Of a stretch of 64,000 nucleotides of DNA, positions 50,790 through 58,909 are shown piece after piece; position 1 is the first letter of the stretch; each line of letters begins with the position of its first letter. This DNA comes from JADJPO01 sp963825645 (GTDB lineage Bacteria > Actinomycetota > Actinomycetes > Actinomycetales > Kineosporiaceae): positions 186,001 to 250,000 of the forward strand of contig CAWGTT010000002.1 of NCBI GenBank assembly GCA_963825645.1, written 5' to 3'. The notes beneath the pieces were generated by a model. The model saw nothing but the letters and a program-made list of their open reading frames with translations. It ran no database searches and was not told the DNA's origin. A program made the position numbers and the translations under genes.

Positions 50790-51796
50790 CTACCCGGCGG
50801 CCGCGGACCCGGCGGGGGTCTGGACCGGCTGGGTCACGGGGGGGACTGGTGTCGGGCCTGTGGTCTTGGTCTGCGTGGGGGCCGGATCCGTGGTCTTGGT
50901 CGGCGTGGTCGGGGCCGGGGTAGTCGGTTTGGGCGTCGGTTTGGGCGTCGGTTTGGGCGTCGGCGTCACGGTCTTGGTCGGCGAGGCGGTGGTCGGCTTC
51001 GGGCTCGCCTTCGTGGGGCTCGGGGTCGCCTTGGTGGTGGTGCTCGCCTTCTTCGGCGCGGTGGTCGCGATGACCCGGGGAGGCACACTGGTGGAACCCG
51101 GCCGCCGAGGCGGCGCCAGGTTGACGGTGCGCTGCGCGGCGGGCGATCCCGAGGGGGAGGCGACGGCCTGCGCGGCAGCGTTCGGAGTGGTCGGGCCGTT
51201 CTCGGCCACCGACGGCTGGGTGGCTGTCGGCTCGTCGGTGCCGAACTCGACCCGGGCGGCACCGGGAGCGTTCACCGTGCTGATCACGACGGCGGCGACG
51301 ACGCCGATGGTGGCCGCGACGCAGGCGGCGATCAGAGCGGCGCGCGGGCCTGATCGACGGTTGGGGCCAACCGGTCCCTGGTATCCGGACGGCGCGGCCC
51401 ACCCCGCCGAGTACGAGGGGGCGGCTCGCCGCCGAGCACCCGGACCTGGGCGTGGTCGGGTGGGTGCACCGGGCCCGGCGCGGAGCCCGACAAGTCCAAC
51501 ATCACCAGCCGGCCACGAGGGTCGTCCTCGACCACCGGGTGACGCATCAGCGTCGGGTCGGTCGGCGCAGCCGGTGACGGCGGTGGTGGCGGCGATAACG
51601 GCGGCGAGAAGTGTGCGCGAGCACTGTCTCGGCGCTCGAAGCCGGCGAGGTCGAGCACGTCGTCGACCAGCGAGGCGTCGTCTGCCGGCGCCGTGGGCGT
51701 GGGAACTCCCTGGGCAGCCGGAGCCGGGTGGCGGTGAGCGCCGGAACCCGGCGGATACGCGGCGAAGGGGTCTGTCGTCGAACGGCCGCCGGACAT
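50790..51796 (-). pseudogene. proline-rich single-pass membrane protein, apparent frameshift
   Basis: The N-terminal part (ATG at 51796, good GGGGGGTGGAG site) reads MSGGRSTTDPFAAYPPGSG, then DDASLVDDVLDLAGFERRDS, up to VRVLGGEPP. It then leaves frame at a G5 run (51417-51421 on the plus strand). In the other frame the protein continues SYSAGWAAPSGYQGPV, a membrane helix (AALIAACVAATIGVVAAVVI) and a Thr/Pro/Lys-repeat tail to 50790. Adding one base to the run would give one protein of about 335 residues. It could be a sequencing error, a real mutation or phase variation. Without the join, the first frame ends at 51332. Confidence 0.65.
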
Positions 51797-51982
51797 CTCC
51801 ACCCCCCTCTGTGCGGCTGGGTCGCGGCGAGAATGCCACACGGACCTGCCATACGCTAGGCCACCCGGTGGGGTACCCGTGCGGCGAATCACCTGGTCGT
51901 TCGCCGTCAGGGGACAGAATCTCTCTGTTCGGTGCCGTTTGTCGTGATAAGTGGTCCGCAGATCGGGGGATGGTCGACGCCC

Positions 51983-52009
51983 GGAACCTCCGCAACCTCC
52001 GGAACCTCC
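51983..52009. repeat. 9-bp tandem repeat (GGAACCTCC)
   Basis: GGAACCTCC, GCAACCTCC, GGAACCTCC in tandem just beyond the stop of the ABC gene. The rest of the 224-base gap 51797-52020 shows no gene; a TAGCGT on the minus strand near 51860 may be the -10 of the frameshifted gene. Confidence 0.5.
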
Positions 52010-52020
52010 CGGACGGACCA

Positions 52021-54123
52021 CTACCTGACCGGAATGCCCTCCTCCGAGACCGGTGCAGTGAACTGGCTGACATATAGGTCGTGGTAGACGCCGCGGGCGG
52101 CGAGCAGGTCGTCGTGACTGCCGCGCTCGACGACCCGCCCGTTGTCCATCACCAGGATCACGTCGGCGCCCCGGATCGTGGAGAGACGGTGAGCGATGAC
52201 GAAGCTGGTCCGCCCGGCGCGCAGCCGGCTCATCGCCTCTTGCACCAGCACCTCGGTGCGGGTGTCGACCGAGCTCGTCGCCTCGTCGAGCACGAGGATC
52301 GACGGGTCGGCCAGGAAGGCGCGGGCGATGGTGAGCAGCTGCTTCTCGCCGCTGGACAGGTTGGAGGCCTCGTCGTCCAGCACGGTGTCGTAGCCGTCGG
52401 GCATGGTGCGCACCACGTGGTCGACGTGGGCCGCTCGCGCGGCGGTCAATAGCTGCTCCTCGCCCGCGGCGCCGGTGGTGTCGCCGTAGCGGATGTTGTC
52501 GGCGATGGTGCCGCCGAACAACCAGGTGTCCTGCAGCACCATGCCGATGTTGCGGCGTAGGTCCTCGCGGGCCATCGTCGCGGTGTCGACGCCGTCCAGC
52601 CGGATCGTCCCGCCGTCCAGCTCATAGAAGCGCATCAGCAAGTTGACCAGGGTGGTCTTGCCGGCGCCGGTCGGTCCGACGATGGCCACGGTCTGCCCGG
52701 GGAGGGCCTCCAGGGACAAGTCCTCGATCAGCGGGGCGTCCGGGGAGTAACCGAAGCTGATCCGGTCGAACTCGACGTGCCCTCGGGCCCGGGCCGAGCG
52801 CCCGACGCTCGACGAAGCCGGTCCGGTGGCCGGCTCCACGTGGGCTGCGGACTGTGGGTCCGGCTCCTCCTCCGGTTCGTCGAGGAGCTCGAAAACCCTC
52901 TCCGCCGAGGCGATTCCGGACTGCACGAGGTTGGCCAGCCCGGCGAGCTGGCTGATCGGCATGGTGAACTGGCGCGAGTACTGGATGAACGCCTGCACCG
53001 AGCCGAGGGACATCTGACCGGAGGAGATCCGCAGCGCGCCGATCACCGCTATCGCCACGTAGCCGAAGTTCCCGATCACTGTGGTCGCCGGCATGATCAC
53101 ACCGCTGATGAACTGCGCCTTGACGCTGGCGTCGTATACCTTCTCGTTGGCCTCGTCGAACGTGGCCTGGGCCTGCTCGCGCCGCCCGTACACCGAGACC
53201 AGGTCGTGGCCCGAGAACATCTCCTCGACGTGACCGTTCAGGGTGCCGGTCCATCGCCACTGCTCGGTGAACTGCGGGCGGGAGCGACGGGCCACGAAGA
53301 CGGTCACCACCACCGACGCCGGCACGGTGACCACAGCGACCAGTGCCAGCAGGGGCGAGATCCAGAGCATGACAGCGAGGATCCCGACCACGGTGGCCAG
53401 CGAGGTGATCGCCTGGGTCAGGGCCTGCTGCAGGCTGGTGTTGACGTTGTCGATGTCATTGGTCACGCGGCTGAGCAGGTCACCGCGGGGGTGGCTGTCG
53501 AAGTACCGCAGCGGCAGCCGGCCTATCTTGAGGTCGACCTGCTCGCGTAGTGCGTAGACGGCACGCTGGGTCACCCCGGCCATCAGGTAGGCCTGCAGCC
53601 ATCCGAACAGGGCGGCGAGCAGGTACACCACGACCACCACGGCGAGTGCCCGCCACAGGGCGCCGAGGTCGATGCCCGTCCCGGGCACCAGCTTCATCGC
53701 CGAGACCATGTCGGCCAGCCGGTCCTGGCCGGAGGCCCGCAGCGCCGCCACCGCTTGCTCCTGGGTGCTGCCCGCCGGAAGCTGGCGGCTGACGACGCCG
53801 GTGAAGATGACATCGGTGGCGTTGCCGAGCAGCTTGGGGCCGGCGACGGAGAAGGACACACCGATCATGGCGAGCAGGACCACCAGCACGACGATCGCTC
53901 GGTCCGGGCGGAGCAGGTCGAGGATCCGCGTCACGGCGCGGCGGGGGTCCTTGGGCTTGGCGACCGGCATGCCGATGGCGCCGTGGGGGCCTCCGCGCAT
54001 GAACGGCGGACCACCGCGAGGCGGCGCAGCTCCCCCGGGGCCCGCGGTGCCCCCGGGGCCACCGAGACCGCCACGGCCGGCGCCCCCCGGGGCCGCTGGC
54101 GGTCGGTCCGTCGTGGCACTCAT
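52021..54123 (-). CDS. ABC exporter half-transporter, second subunit
   Basis: Type-IV fused ABC protein of 700 residues: a Gly/Pro-rich N-terminal tail (about 1-55), six membrane helices (about 75-390), then an ATPase with Walker A VGPTGAGKTTL, signature NLSSGEKQLLTIARAFL, Walker B ILVLDEATSSVD and switch VIAHRLSTI. It is coupled by ATGA to the preceding ABC gene, forming a heterodimeric exporter like mycobacterial Rv1272c/Rv1273c. A long extracellular loop (ATDVIFTGVVSRQLPAGSTQ onward) is present. Confidence 0.95.
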   Translation of the reverse strand: MSATTDRPPAAPGGAGRGGLGGPGGTAGPGGAAPPRGGPPFMRGGPHGAIGMPVAKPKDPRRAVTRILDLLRPDRAIVVLVVLLAMIGVSFSVAGPKLLGNATDVIFTGVVSRQLPAGSTQEQAVAALRASGQDRLADMVSAMKLVPGTGIDLGALWRALAVVVVVYLLAALFGWLQAYLMAGVTQRAVYALREQVDLKIGRLPLRYFDSHPRGDLLSRVTNDIDNVNTSLQQALTQAITSLATVVGILAVMLWISPLLALVAVVTVPASVVVTVFVARRSRPQFTEQWRWTGTLNGHVEEMFSGHDLVSVYGRREQAQATFDEANEKVYDASVKAQFISGVIMPATTVIGNFGYVAIAVIGALRISSGQMSLGSVQAFIQYSRQFTMPISQLAGLANLVQSGIASAERVFELLDEPEEEPDPQSAAHVEPATGPASSSVGRSARARGHVEFDRISFGYSPDAPLIEDLSLEALPGQTVAIVGPTGAGKTTLVNLLMRFYELDGGTIRLDGVDTATMAREDLRRNIGMVLQDTWLFGGTIADNIRYGDTTGAAGEEQLLTAARAAHVDHVVRTMPDGYDTVLDDEASNLSSGEKQLLTIARAFLADPSILVLDEATSSVDTRTEVLVQEAMSRLRAGRTSFVIAHRLSTIRGADVILVMDNGRVVERGSHDDLLAARGVYHDLYVSQFTAPVSEEGIPVR

Positions 54124-55883
54124 GCCGCCTCCTCCCCCGGGCTGAGCTGGGACTCGACGATCTCCCGGTAGGTCTCGCAGCGGGCAAGCAGATCCTCGTG
54201 CGTGCCGGCGCCGACCACTCGGCCGCCCTCGAGGACGACGATGTGCTCGGCGTGCAGGACCGTGCTCACCCGCTGAGCGACGATGACCATGGCGGCGCCA
54301 CTCACCTCGCGCGCGAGCGCGGCGCGCAGCCGGGCATCGGTGCCGTAGTCGAGCGCGCTGAAGCTGTCGTCGAACAGATAGAGCTTCGGGCGTCGAACCA
54401 GGGCACGGGCGATCGCCAGGCGTTGCCGCTGGCCGCCGGAGAAGTTGGCCCCTCCCTGTTCCACCTGAGCGTCGAGCCCACCGGACAGAGCCTCGACGAC
54501 GTCACGGGCCTGGGCGATGTCCAATGCCTGCCACAGCTCGTCATCGGTAGCCGCGGCTTGGCCGAACCGGAGGTTGTCGGCGACGGTGCCGCTGAACAGG
54601 AAGGCCCGCTGCGGCACCAGGGAGAGCTGGGACCACAGCTCTTCACGCGGCATCTGGCGTATGTCCACCCCGTCGAGCAGGACGGCGCCTCCGCTGACGT
54701 CGTACAGCCGCGGGATCAGGTTGAGCAACGTGCTCTTGCCGGAGCCGGTGCTGCCGACGATCGCTGTGGTGACACCCGCGCGCACCACCAGGTTGACGTC
54801 GCACAGAACCGGCTCCTCGGCGCCCGGGTAGCGGAAGTCGACCGAGCGCAGCTCGACCAACGGCGGCTCGGCGGCGCCCGACGGCACCTTCCGCTCGGGC
54901 TCGCCCCCGACGGCTGGTACTACCGGGTCGGTGACCGCCGGCTCGACGTCCAGCACCTCGACGATCCGGTCGGCCGAGGCGGCGGCCCGGGGCACCATCG
55001 CGATGGCCATCACCGCCATCAGCACCGAGAACAGGATCTGCATCATGTAGCTGATGAAGGCGGCGAGCGTGCCGATCTGCATCTGCCCCTGGTCGATCAG
55101 GTAGCCGCCGTAGCCGACCACCCCCACGCTGGACAGGTTGATGATGAACATCAGCGCCGGCATGGTGATCGCCAGCAGCCGGGCCACCGAGAGCTGTGTT
55201 CCGGTCAGGTCGCCGTTCGCGGCGGCGAACCGGTCCTGCTCGTAGCGGGTGCGCACGAAGGCCCGGATCACCCTGATGCCGGTGAGGTTCTCGCGCAGCA
55301 CCCGGTTGATCACATCGATCTTGACCTGGACCGACCGGAACAGCGGGATCGCCCGGCTCAACGTCACCGCGATCACCAGCACCATCACCGGGATGATCAC
55401 GACCAGCAGCAGCGACAGCCTGGCGTTCTCCTGGACCGCCATGATCACACCGCCGACGATGGTGATCGGCGCGAGCACCATGAGGTTCAGCCCCATCAGC
55501 GCCAGCATCTGCACCTGCTGCACGTCGTTCGTGGTCCGGGTGATCAACGACGGCGTGCCGAGCGTGTTCATCTCCTGCAGCGAGAACCGCTGGACGGCGC
55601 CGAACAGAGCCGCTCGCAGGTCACGGCCGATCGACATCCCGACCCGGGCACTGAGGTAGGTGGTCAGGATGGCGGCGGCGCCGAGAACCACCGAGATCGC
55701 CAGCATCACCGCGCCGATTCGCCAGATGTGAGCGGTGTCCCCGGTCAGCACACCCTGGTTGACGATGTCGGCGTAGAGGGTGGGCAGGGCCAGGTTGCCC
55801 ACAGCCTGGAAGAGCAGAAGGGTCAGCACGACGACCACCAGGCCCCGGTAGGGCGGCAGGTAGGTGCGCAGGAGCCTCAGCAT
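54120..55883 (-). CDS. ABC exporter half-transporter, first subunit
   Basis: Fused membrane/ATPase protein of 587 residues with six helices (about 15-300), Walker A VGSTGSGKSTLL, signature NFSGGQRQRLAIARAL, and Walker B LYLFDDSFSALD. The usual catalytic Glu after Walker B is Asp-Asp-Ser here (FDDSFS), so this is the degenerate-site half of an asymmetric heterodimer. The switch region reads VIVAQRVSTV with Gln in place of His, agreeing with that. The partner gene overlaps by ATGA. Confidence 0.95.
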   Translation of the reverse strand: MLRLLRTYLPPYRGLVVVVLTLLLFQAVGNLALPTLYADIVNQGVLTGDTAHIWRIGAVMLAISVVLGAAAILTTYLSARVGMSIGRDLRAALFGAVQRFSLQEMNTLGTPSLITRTTNDVQQVQMLALMGLNLMVLAPITIVGGVIMAVQENARLSLLLVVIIPVMVLVIAVTLSRAIPLFRSVQVKIDVINRVLRENLTGIRVIRAFVRTRYEQDRFAAANGDLTGTQLSVARLLAITMPALMFIINLSSVGVVGYGGYLIDQGQMQIGTLAAFISYMMQILFSVLMAVMAIAMVPRAAASADRIVEVLDVEPAVTDPVVPAVGGEPERKVPSGAAEPPLVELRSVDFRYPGAEEPVLCDVNLVVRAGVTTAIVGSTGSGKSTLLNLIPRLYDVSGGAVLLDGVDIRQMPREELWSQLSLVPQRAFLFSGTVADNLRFGQAAATDDELWQALDIAQARDVVEALSGGLDAQVEQGGANFSGGQRQRLAIARALVRRPKLYLFDDSFSALDYGTDARLRAALAREVSGAAMVIVAQRVSTVLHAEHIVVLEGGRVVGAGTHEDLLARCETYREIVESQLSPGEEAA

Positions 55884-55890
55884 CAGGTCA

Positions 55891-56436
55891 TCATCCCTCG
55901 TCGAGGAGCACGTCGTCCGCCGAGCCGCACTCGACCGGAACGACGTCCACGGCGATGTCCAACCCCACCTCGGCCATCAGGGCGCCGCGCACTGCCAGCT
56001 GCTCGCCGAACTCGAGCCGTTCCACACCGGCGATCACCAGAACAAGTCGCGTGTCCCAGCTCTCATCACCGGTCGCGACCGCCCCGGTGACCCAGACCCT
56101 GCCCAGACCGCGCTCGCGCACCGCCGCGATGATGTCGGCACGGCGCTCCAGCACACGGCGTCCGATCGGACCGACCAGCCGTTCAGCGAACGGATCGGGC
56201 CGGAACAAGCGTAGCTCGACGGCGAAGCCGGCGCCGGCGACCAGGCGCTGCAGCGTGACCACGTTCGGCTGGCGCCTGCCGCGCTCGACCTCGGACAGGA
56301 CGCTGCGCGCAACGCACGCCCGATCGGCCATCTCCCCCTGCGTCATGCCGCTTCGTCGGCGCGCCTCTCGGACCAGGTCGGCTGCCGTTGTGATCGTCGA
56401 CGGGGTGACCCTCGGCGGGGTGATCTCGGTGGTCAT
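55891..56436 (-). CDS. XRE regulator fused to a degenerate nucleotidyltransferase-like domain
   Basis: Protein of 181 residues. An XRE helix-turn-helix (about 20-75: RRRSGMTQGEMADRACVARSVLSEVERGRRQP) is followed by a domain resembling MNT/Pol-beta nucleotidyltransferases, with GRVWVTGAVATGDESWDTRLVLVIAG. The usual GS-x(n)-DxD acidic pair is reduced (one D, then TR), so catalysis is doubtful. VDVVPVE near the end would be the third strand. It stands 7 bases before the ABC exporter pair and probably controls that operon; paired inverted repeats lie upstream. Confidence 0.72.
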   Translation of the reverse strand: MTTEITPPRVTPSTITTAADLVREARRRSGMTQGEMADRACVARSVLSEVERGRRQPNVVTLQRLVAGAGFAVELRLFRPDPFAERLVGPIGRRVLERRADIIAAVRERGLGRVWVTGAVATGDESWDTRLVLVIAGVERLEFGEQLAVRGALMAEVGLDIAVDVVPVECGSADDVLLDEG

Positions 56437-56820
56437 TCCGCGACGCTAGCTGCGCTCGAGCGGATCCGATCGCGTCGTCCACAGGCGGCCCGACGAGCAC
56501 GGCCGTCGCGCCGTCGTGGGGACGTGACGACGTCGAGGTCACGTCCAGAGTCGTCCGGTACCCAGCGTCCCTCCACGTGCCGTCCACCACCGCCCCGTCC
56601 ACCACCGCCCCGTCCCCCGTGCCCCGTGCCCCGTCCCCCCGTGCCCCGAGGCGGACCAGGCCACCACGGGGCCGGCGCTCCTGTCAGGGCTCGTCACGGT
56701 CCGTATCGGTGATGGGTCGACACCTTCGCGAAGTGGTGTCGCGGATTCGCGTCGTCGCGAATTCGCGACATCGGTCTCCCGAGGAACCCGTCCCGTCTGC
56801 TTGCACACCGTCATCAGGTG
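56437..56820. promoter_or_regulatory. 384-base non-coding region rich in palindromes and C-runs
   Basis: No gene is supported. It holds GACGTGAC (56521-56528) and its complement GTCACGTC (56538-56545), 85-110 bases before the XRE start, a plausible operator. A C-rich stretch with a 15-bp tandem duplication (56582-56596 and 56597-56611) follows. Then come TTCGCGAA (56725-56732) and two adjacent 16-base palindromic units (56738-56753 and 56754-56769), about 50 bases beyond the kinase stop. Confidence 0.6.
56738..56769. repeat. two adjacent 16-bp palindromic units
   Basis: GTCGCGGATTCGCGTC (56738-56753) and GTCGCGAATTCGCGAC (56754-56769) are direct repeats with two differences. The second is a perfect palindrome. 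They are candidate dimer-of-dimers binding sites or an extruding terminator structure. Confidence 0.7.
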
Positions 56821-57843
56821 CTACGCAGTGTCCCCGATAGAACGGTACCCATACCGCGCTCCGAGAGCGAGGCACCCGTCCAGAGGGCGCACGCCGTCCG
56901 AGGTGGCCCGCCCGGTGAGGCATGCGGCGGCCACACAGACGGCTAGGCGGAGGCAGTCCTGAACGGGCCAGCCCTCGTGCACACCGTGCATGACTCCGCT
57001 GGCGAAGGCGTCGCCGGCCCCGGTAGCGTTCGCCACCTGGTCGGCGGGTAGGCGGACCGATCCCTGGCGGTACGTCCGTCCGTCGACAGTGGCCGCGACG
57101 GACCCGGCCGGGAAGTGCACCGCGACCAATCGGTGCACACCCAGGTCGAGGAGCCGTACAGCGAGCCGTTCGAGGGCCGGCCAGTCGGTCGCACCGTCTG
57201 CGACGGTCGCCTCGATCTCGACCCCGGCCACGGACGCAGCCTCGAGCTCGTTCACGACGACGGAGTCGAGATGCGGCAGCAAGGGCAGGGCCACCTCGCG
57301 AACCCGTTGCGGTTCAAGGGATACCAGCTCGAGGTTGGTGTGAAACCCGGCCGCCCTGCCGGCGGTGAGCACGGCCGACCAGCCGCCCTCTCCTCCGTCC
57401 ATCGCGGAGTGCAGCCCCGGGGCGCCCACGTGAAGGATTCGCGCGTTCGAGGAGGCGAGATCCACGTCGTCCGCGGCGAACAGGGCGTTCGCGCCGACGT
57501 GGTGGTAGAAGGAGCGGGCGCCGGTCTCGCGCAGGATCATCGCATCCGTGAACGAGGTGGCCGCCGCGTCGGTGCGACGCAGACCGGTGGTGTCGACACC
57601 GAGTCGCTCCAGCTCGGCGACCACGAAGTCCCCGTAGGAGTCCTGGCCGACGACGCCGACGATGCCGAGCGGGTACGAGACTCCCAGCCGGGCTAGGTCG
57701 ACAGCCAGGTTGAGTGCCGGGCCGCCGGTACCCGGTGTCACGGAGTCAATCACGGCCAACCGCTCCGGGGTCGGAACCCGGTCGACGACCTTGGCCACGT
57801 CGACGACCACGGTGCCGGCGCACAGCACTCCCGAGCGGTTCAT
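56821..57843 (-). CDS. PfkB-family carbohydrate kinase, IolC-like
   Basis: Ribokinase-like protein of 340 residues. Seen: GTGGPALNLAVDLARLG (sugar-binding Gly loop), VVNELEAASVAG, and the catalytic motif NATGAGDAFASGVMHG with the base Asp. The neighbouring aldolase resembles Corynebacterium Cgl0158, which adjoins iolC in an inositol cluster, so 5-dehydro-2-deoxygluconate is a possible substrate. No other iol genes lie near, so another sugar acid is possible. It lies 13 bases after the aldolase gene. Confidence 0.82.
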   Translation of the reverse strand: MNRSGVLCAGTVVVDVAKVVDRVPTPERLAVIDSVTPGTGGPALNLAVDLARLGVSYPLGIVGVVGQDSYGDFVVAELERLGVDTTGLRRTDAAATSFTDAMILRETGARSFYHHVGANALFAADDVDLASSNARILHVGAPGLHSAMDGGEGGWSAVLTAGRAAGFHTNLELVSLEPQRVREVALPLLPHLDSVVVNELEAASVAGVEIEATVADGATDWPALERLAVRLLDLGVHRLVAVHFPAGSVAATVDGRTYRQGSVRLPADQVANATGAGDAFASGVMHGVHEGWPVQDCLRLAVCVAAACLTGRATSDGVRPLDGCLALGARYGYRSIGDTA

Positions 57844-57856
57844 CGCACCCGGCCCG

Positions 57857-58858
57857 TCAGCCGCCGGCTGGGTGGGCGTCGACCGCCAGGATCTGTTCGG
57901 TGATCCGCCGGTCCCCCTCGAGCGGCCGCGCCGGTTCGATTCCCTTACTGCGCAGCGTTTCGTGGTAGGCGACTACCGCCTGCTCGGGTGTGACCTCGCG
58001 GCGCAGAACCGAGCGCATCGAGGCCAGCAGGTCGAGCTGGGACTCGCTGCGCTGCACCTTGCGACCGAACAGCGCGACACGAGCGCCGTGCTGCTCGGCC
58101 TGAGAGAGCAACTCGAAGGTGTCCCGGGTGGTTCCGGCGGAGCCGCCCAGGATGCCGACCACGAGGGAGGAGTCATGGTCGACCAGCTCGCGGAGGGCCT
58201 GCCGTCCGTTGTAGGCCACCTTCAGGAACAGCGGACGCTCGGCCTGGGTCACCCCGGCGAGCATCCGCACGATGTGGTCGTTGACGAAGGGGCCGACAGC
58301 GGCCGGTTCGAGGTCGACCGGAGCATTGGGGTTGAACACTTCGAGGAAGTGCCGCATGCCGGCCTCATGAGCCGCGATCCGGAACTCCGCATACGCCTCG
58401 AGCGTGGCCAGGTCGTGGGCGAGGTCGTTGTTGAAGGTCACCGAGTAGAGCACCAGGGAACAGAACCCGCGGACCTGCTCGAGGTTCGCCGTCCGGAACG
58501 GCCGGGAGGGCTTGGACGGGTACGTGCCGCCGCGCGGGTTCCAGATGTCGGTGGTGTCGTTGGCGCGCACCGCAAGGGTGACCGCGCTCGCGTCGAACAC
58601 TCCGTCGAGACTGAGCCGCTCGCCGTTCGAGGCCGACGTGAGCATGATGTCGACTGCCTCGGCCCGCACCTCGTCGGCCATCGCGGCCAGGTACTCGGTG
58701 CGGGACCGGAAGCGAGCGCTGCCTCGTACGGCCGGGTCGACGGCCGGTGCCTGGACGCCGAAGGCCATATCGGCATCCTTGGCGTCGGCCATCACGAAGT
58801 CGTCCTGGGTGTAGCTGCCGCGAAGGATCGCCGCGAGCTTGCGGTCGAGGGCTTTCAT
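57857..58858 (-). CDS. class I aldolase-like TIM-barrel protein (Cgl0158 family)
   Basis: Protein of 333 residues with a beta/alpha barrel pattern: FVMADAKDADMAFG at the first strand, DIMLTSASNGE, RHFLEVFNPNAP and the strand FLKVAYNG, whose Lys is a good Schiff-base candidate, then VVGILGGSAGTTRDTFEL (phosphate loop). It is related to the Cgl0158 family found with iolC in Corynebacterium. GGAGGCACC precedes the ATG. The kinase follows after 13 bases, which implies a kinase-then-aldolase pathway. Confidence 0.78.
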   Translation of the reverse strand: MKALDRKLAAILRGSYTQDDFVMADAKDADMAFGVQAPAVDPAVRGSARFRSRTEYLAAMADEVRAEAVDIMLTSASNGERLSLDGVFDASAVTLAVRANDTTDIWNPRGGTYPSKPSRPFRTANLEQVRGFCSLVLYSVTFNNDLAHDLATLEAYAEFRIAAHEAGMRHFLEVFNPNAPVDLEPAAVGPFVNDHIVRMLAGVTQAERPLFLKVAYNGRQALRELVDHDSSLVVGILGGSAGTTRDTFELLSQAEQHGARVALFGRKVQRSESQLDLLASMRSVLRREVTPEQAVVAYHETLRSKGIEPARPLEGDRRITEQILAVDAHPAGG

Positions 58859-58909
58859 TGCCGGTGCCTCCAGGTCGGGGGGCACTCAGCGTAGTGGCCG
58901 AGGGCCTGG

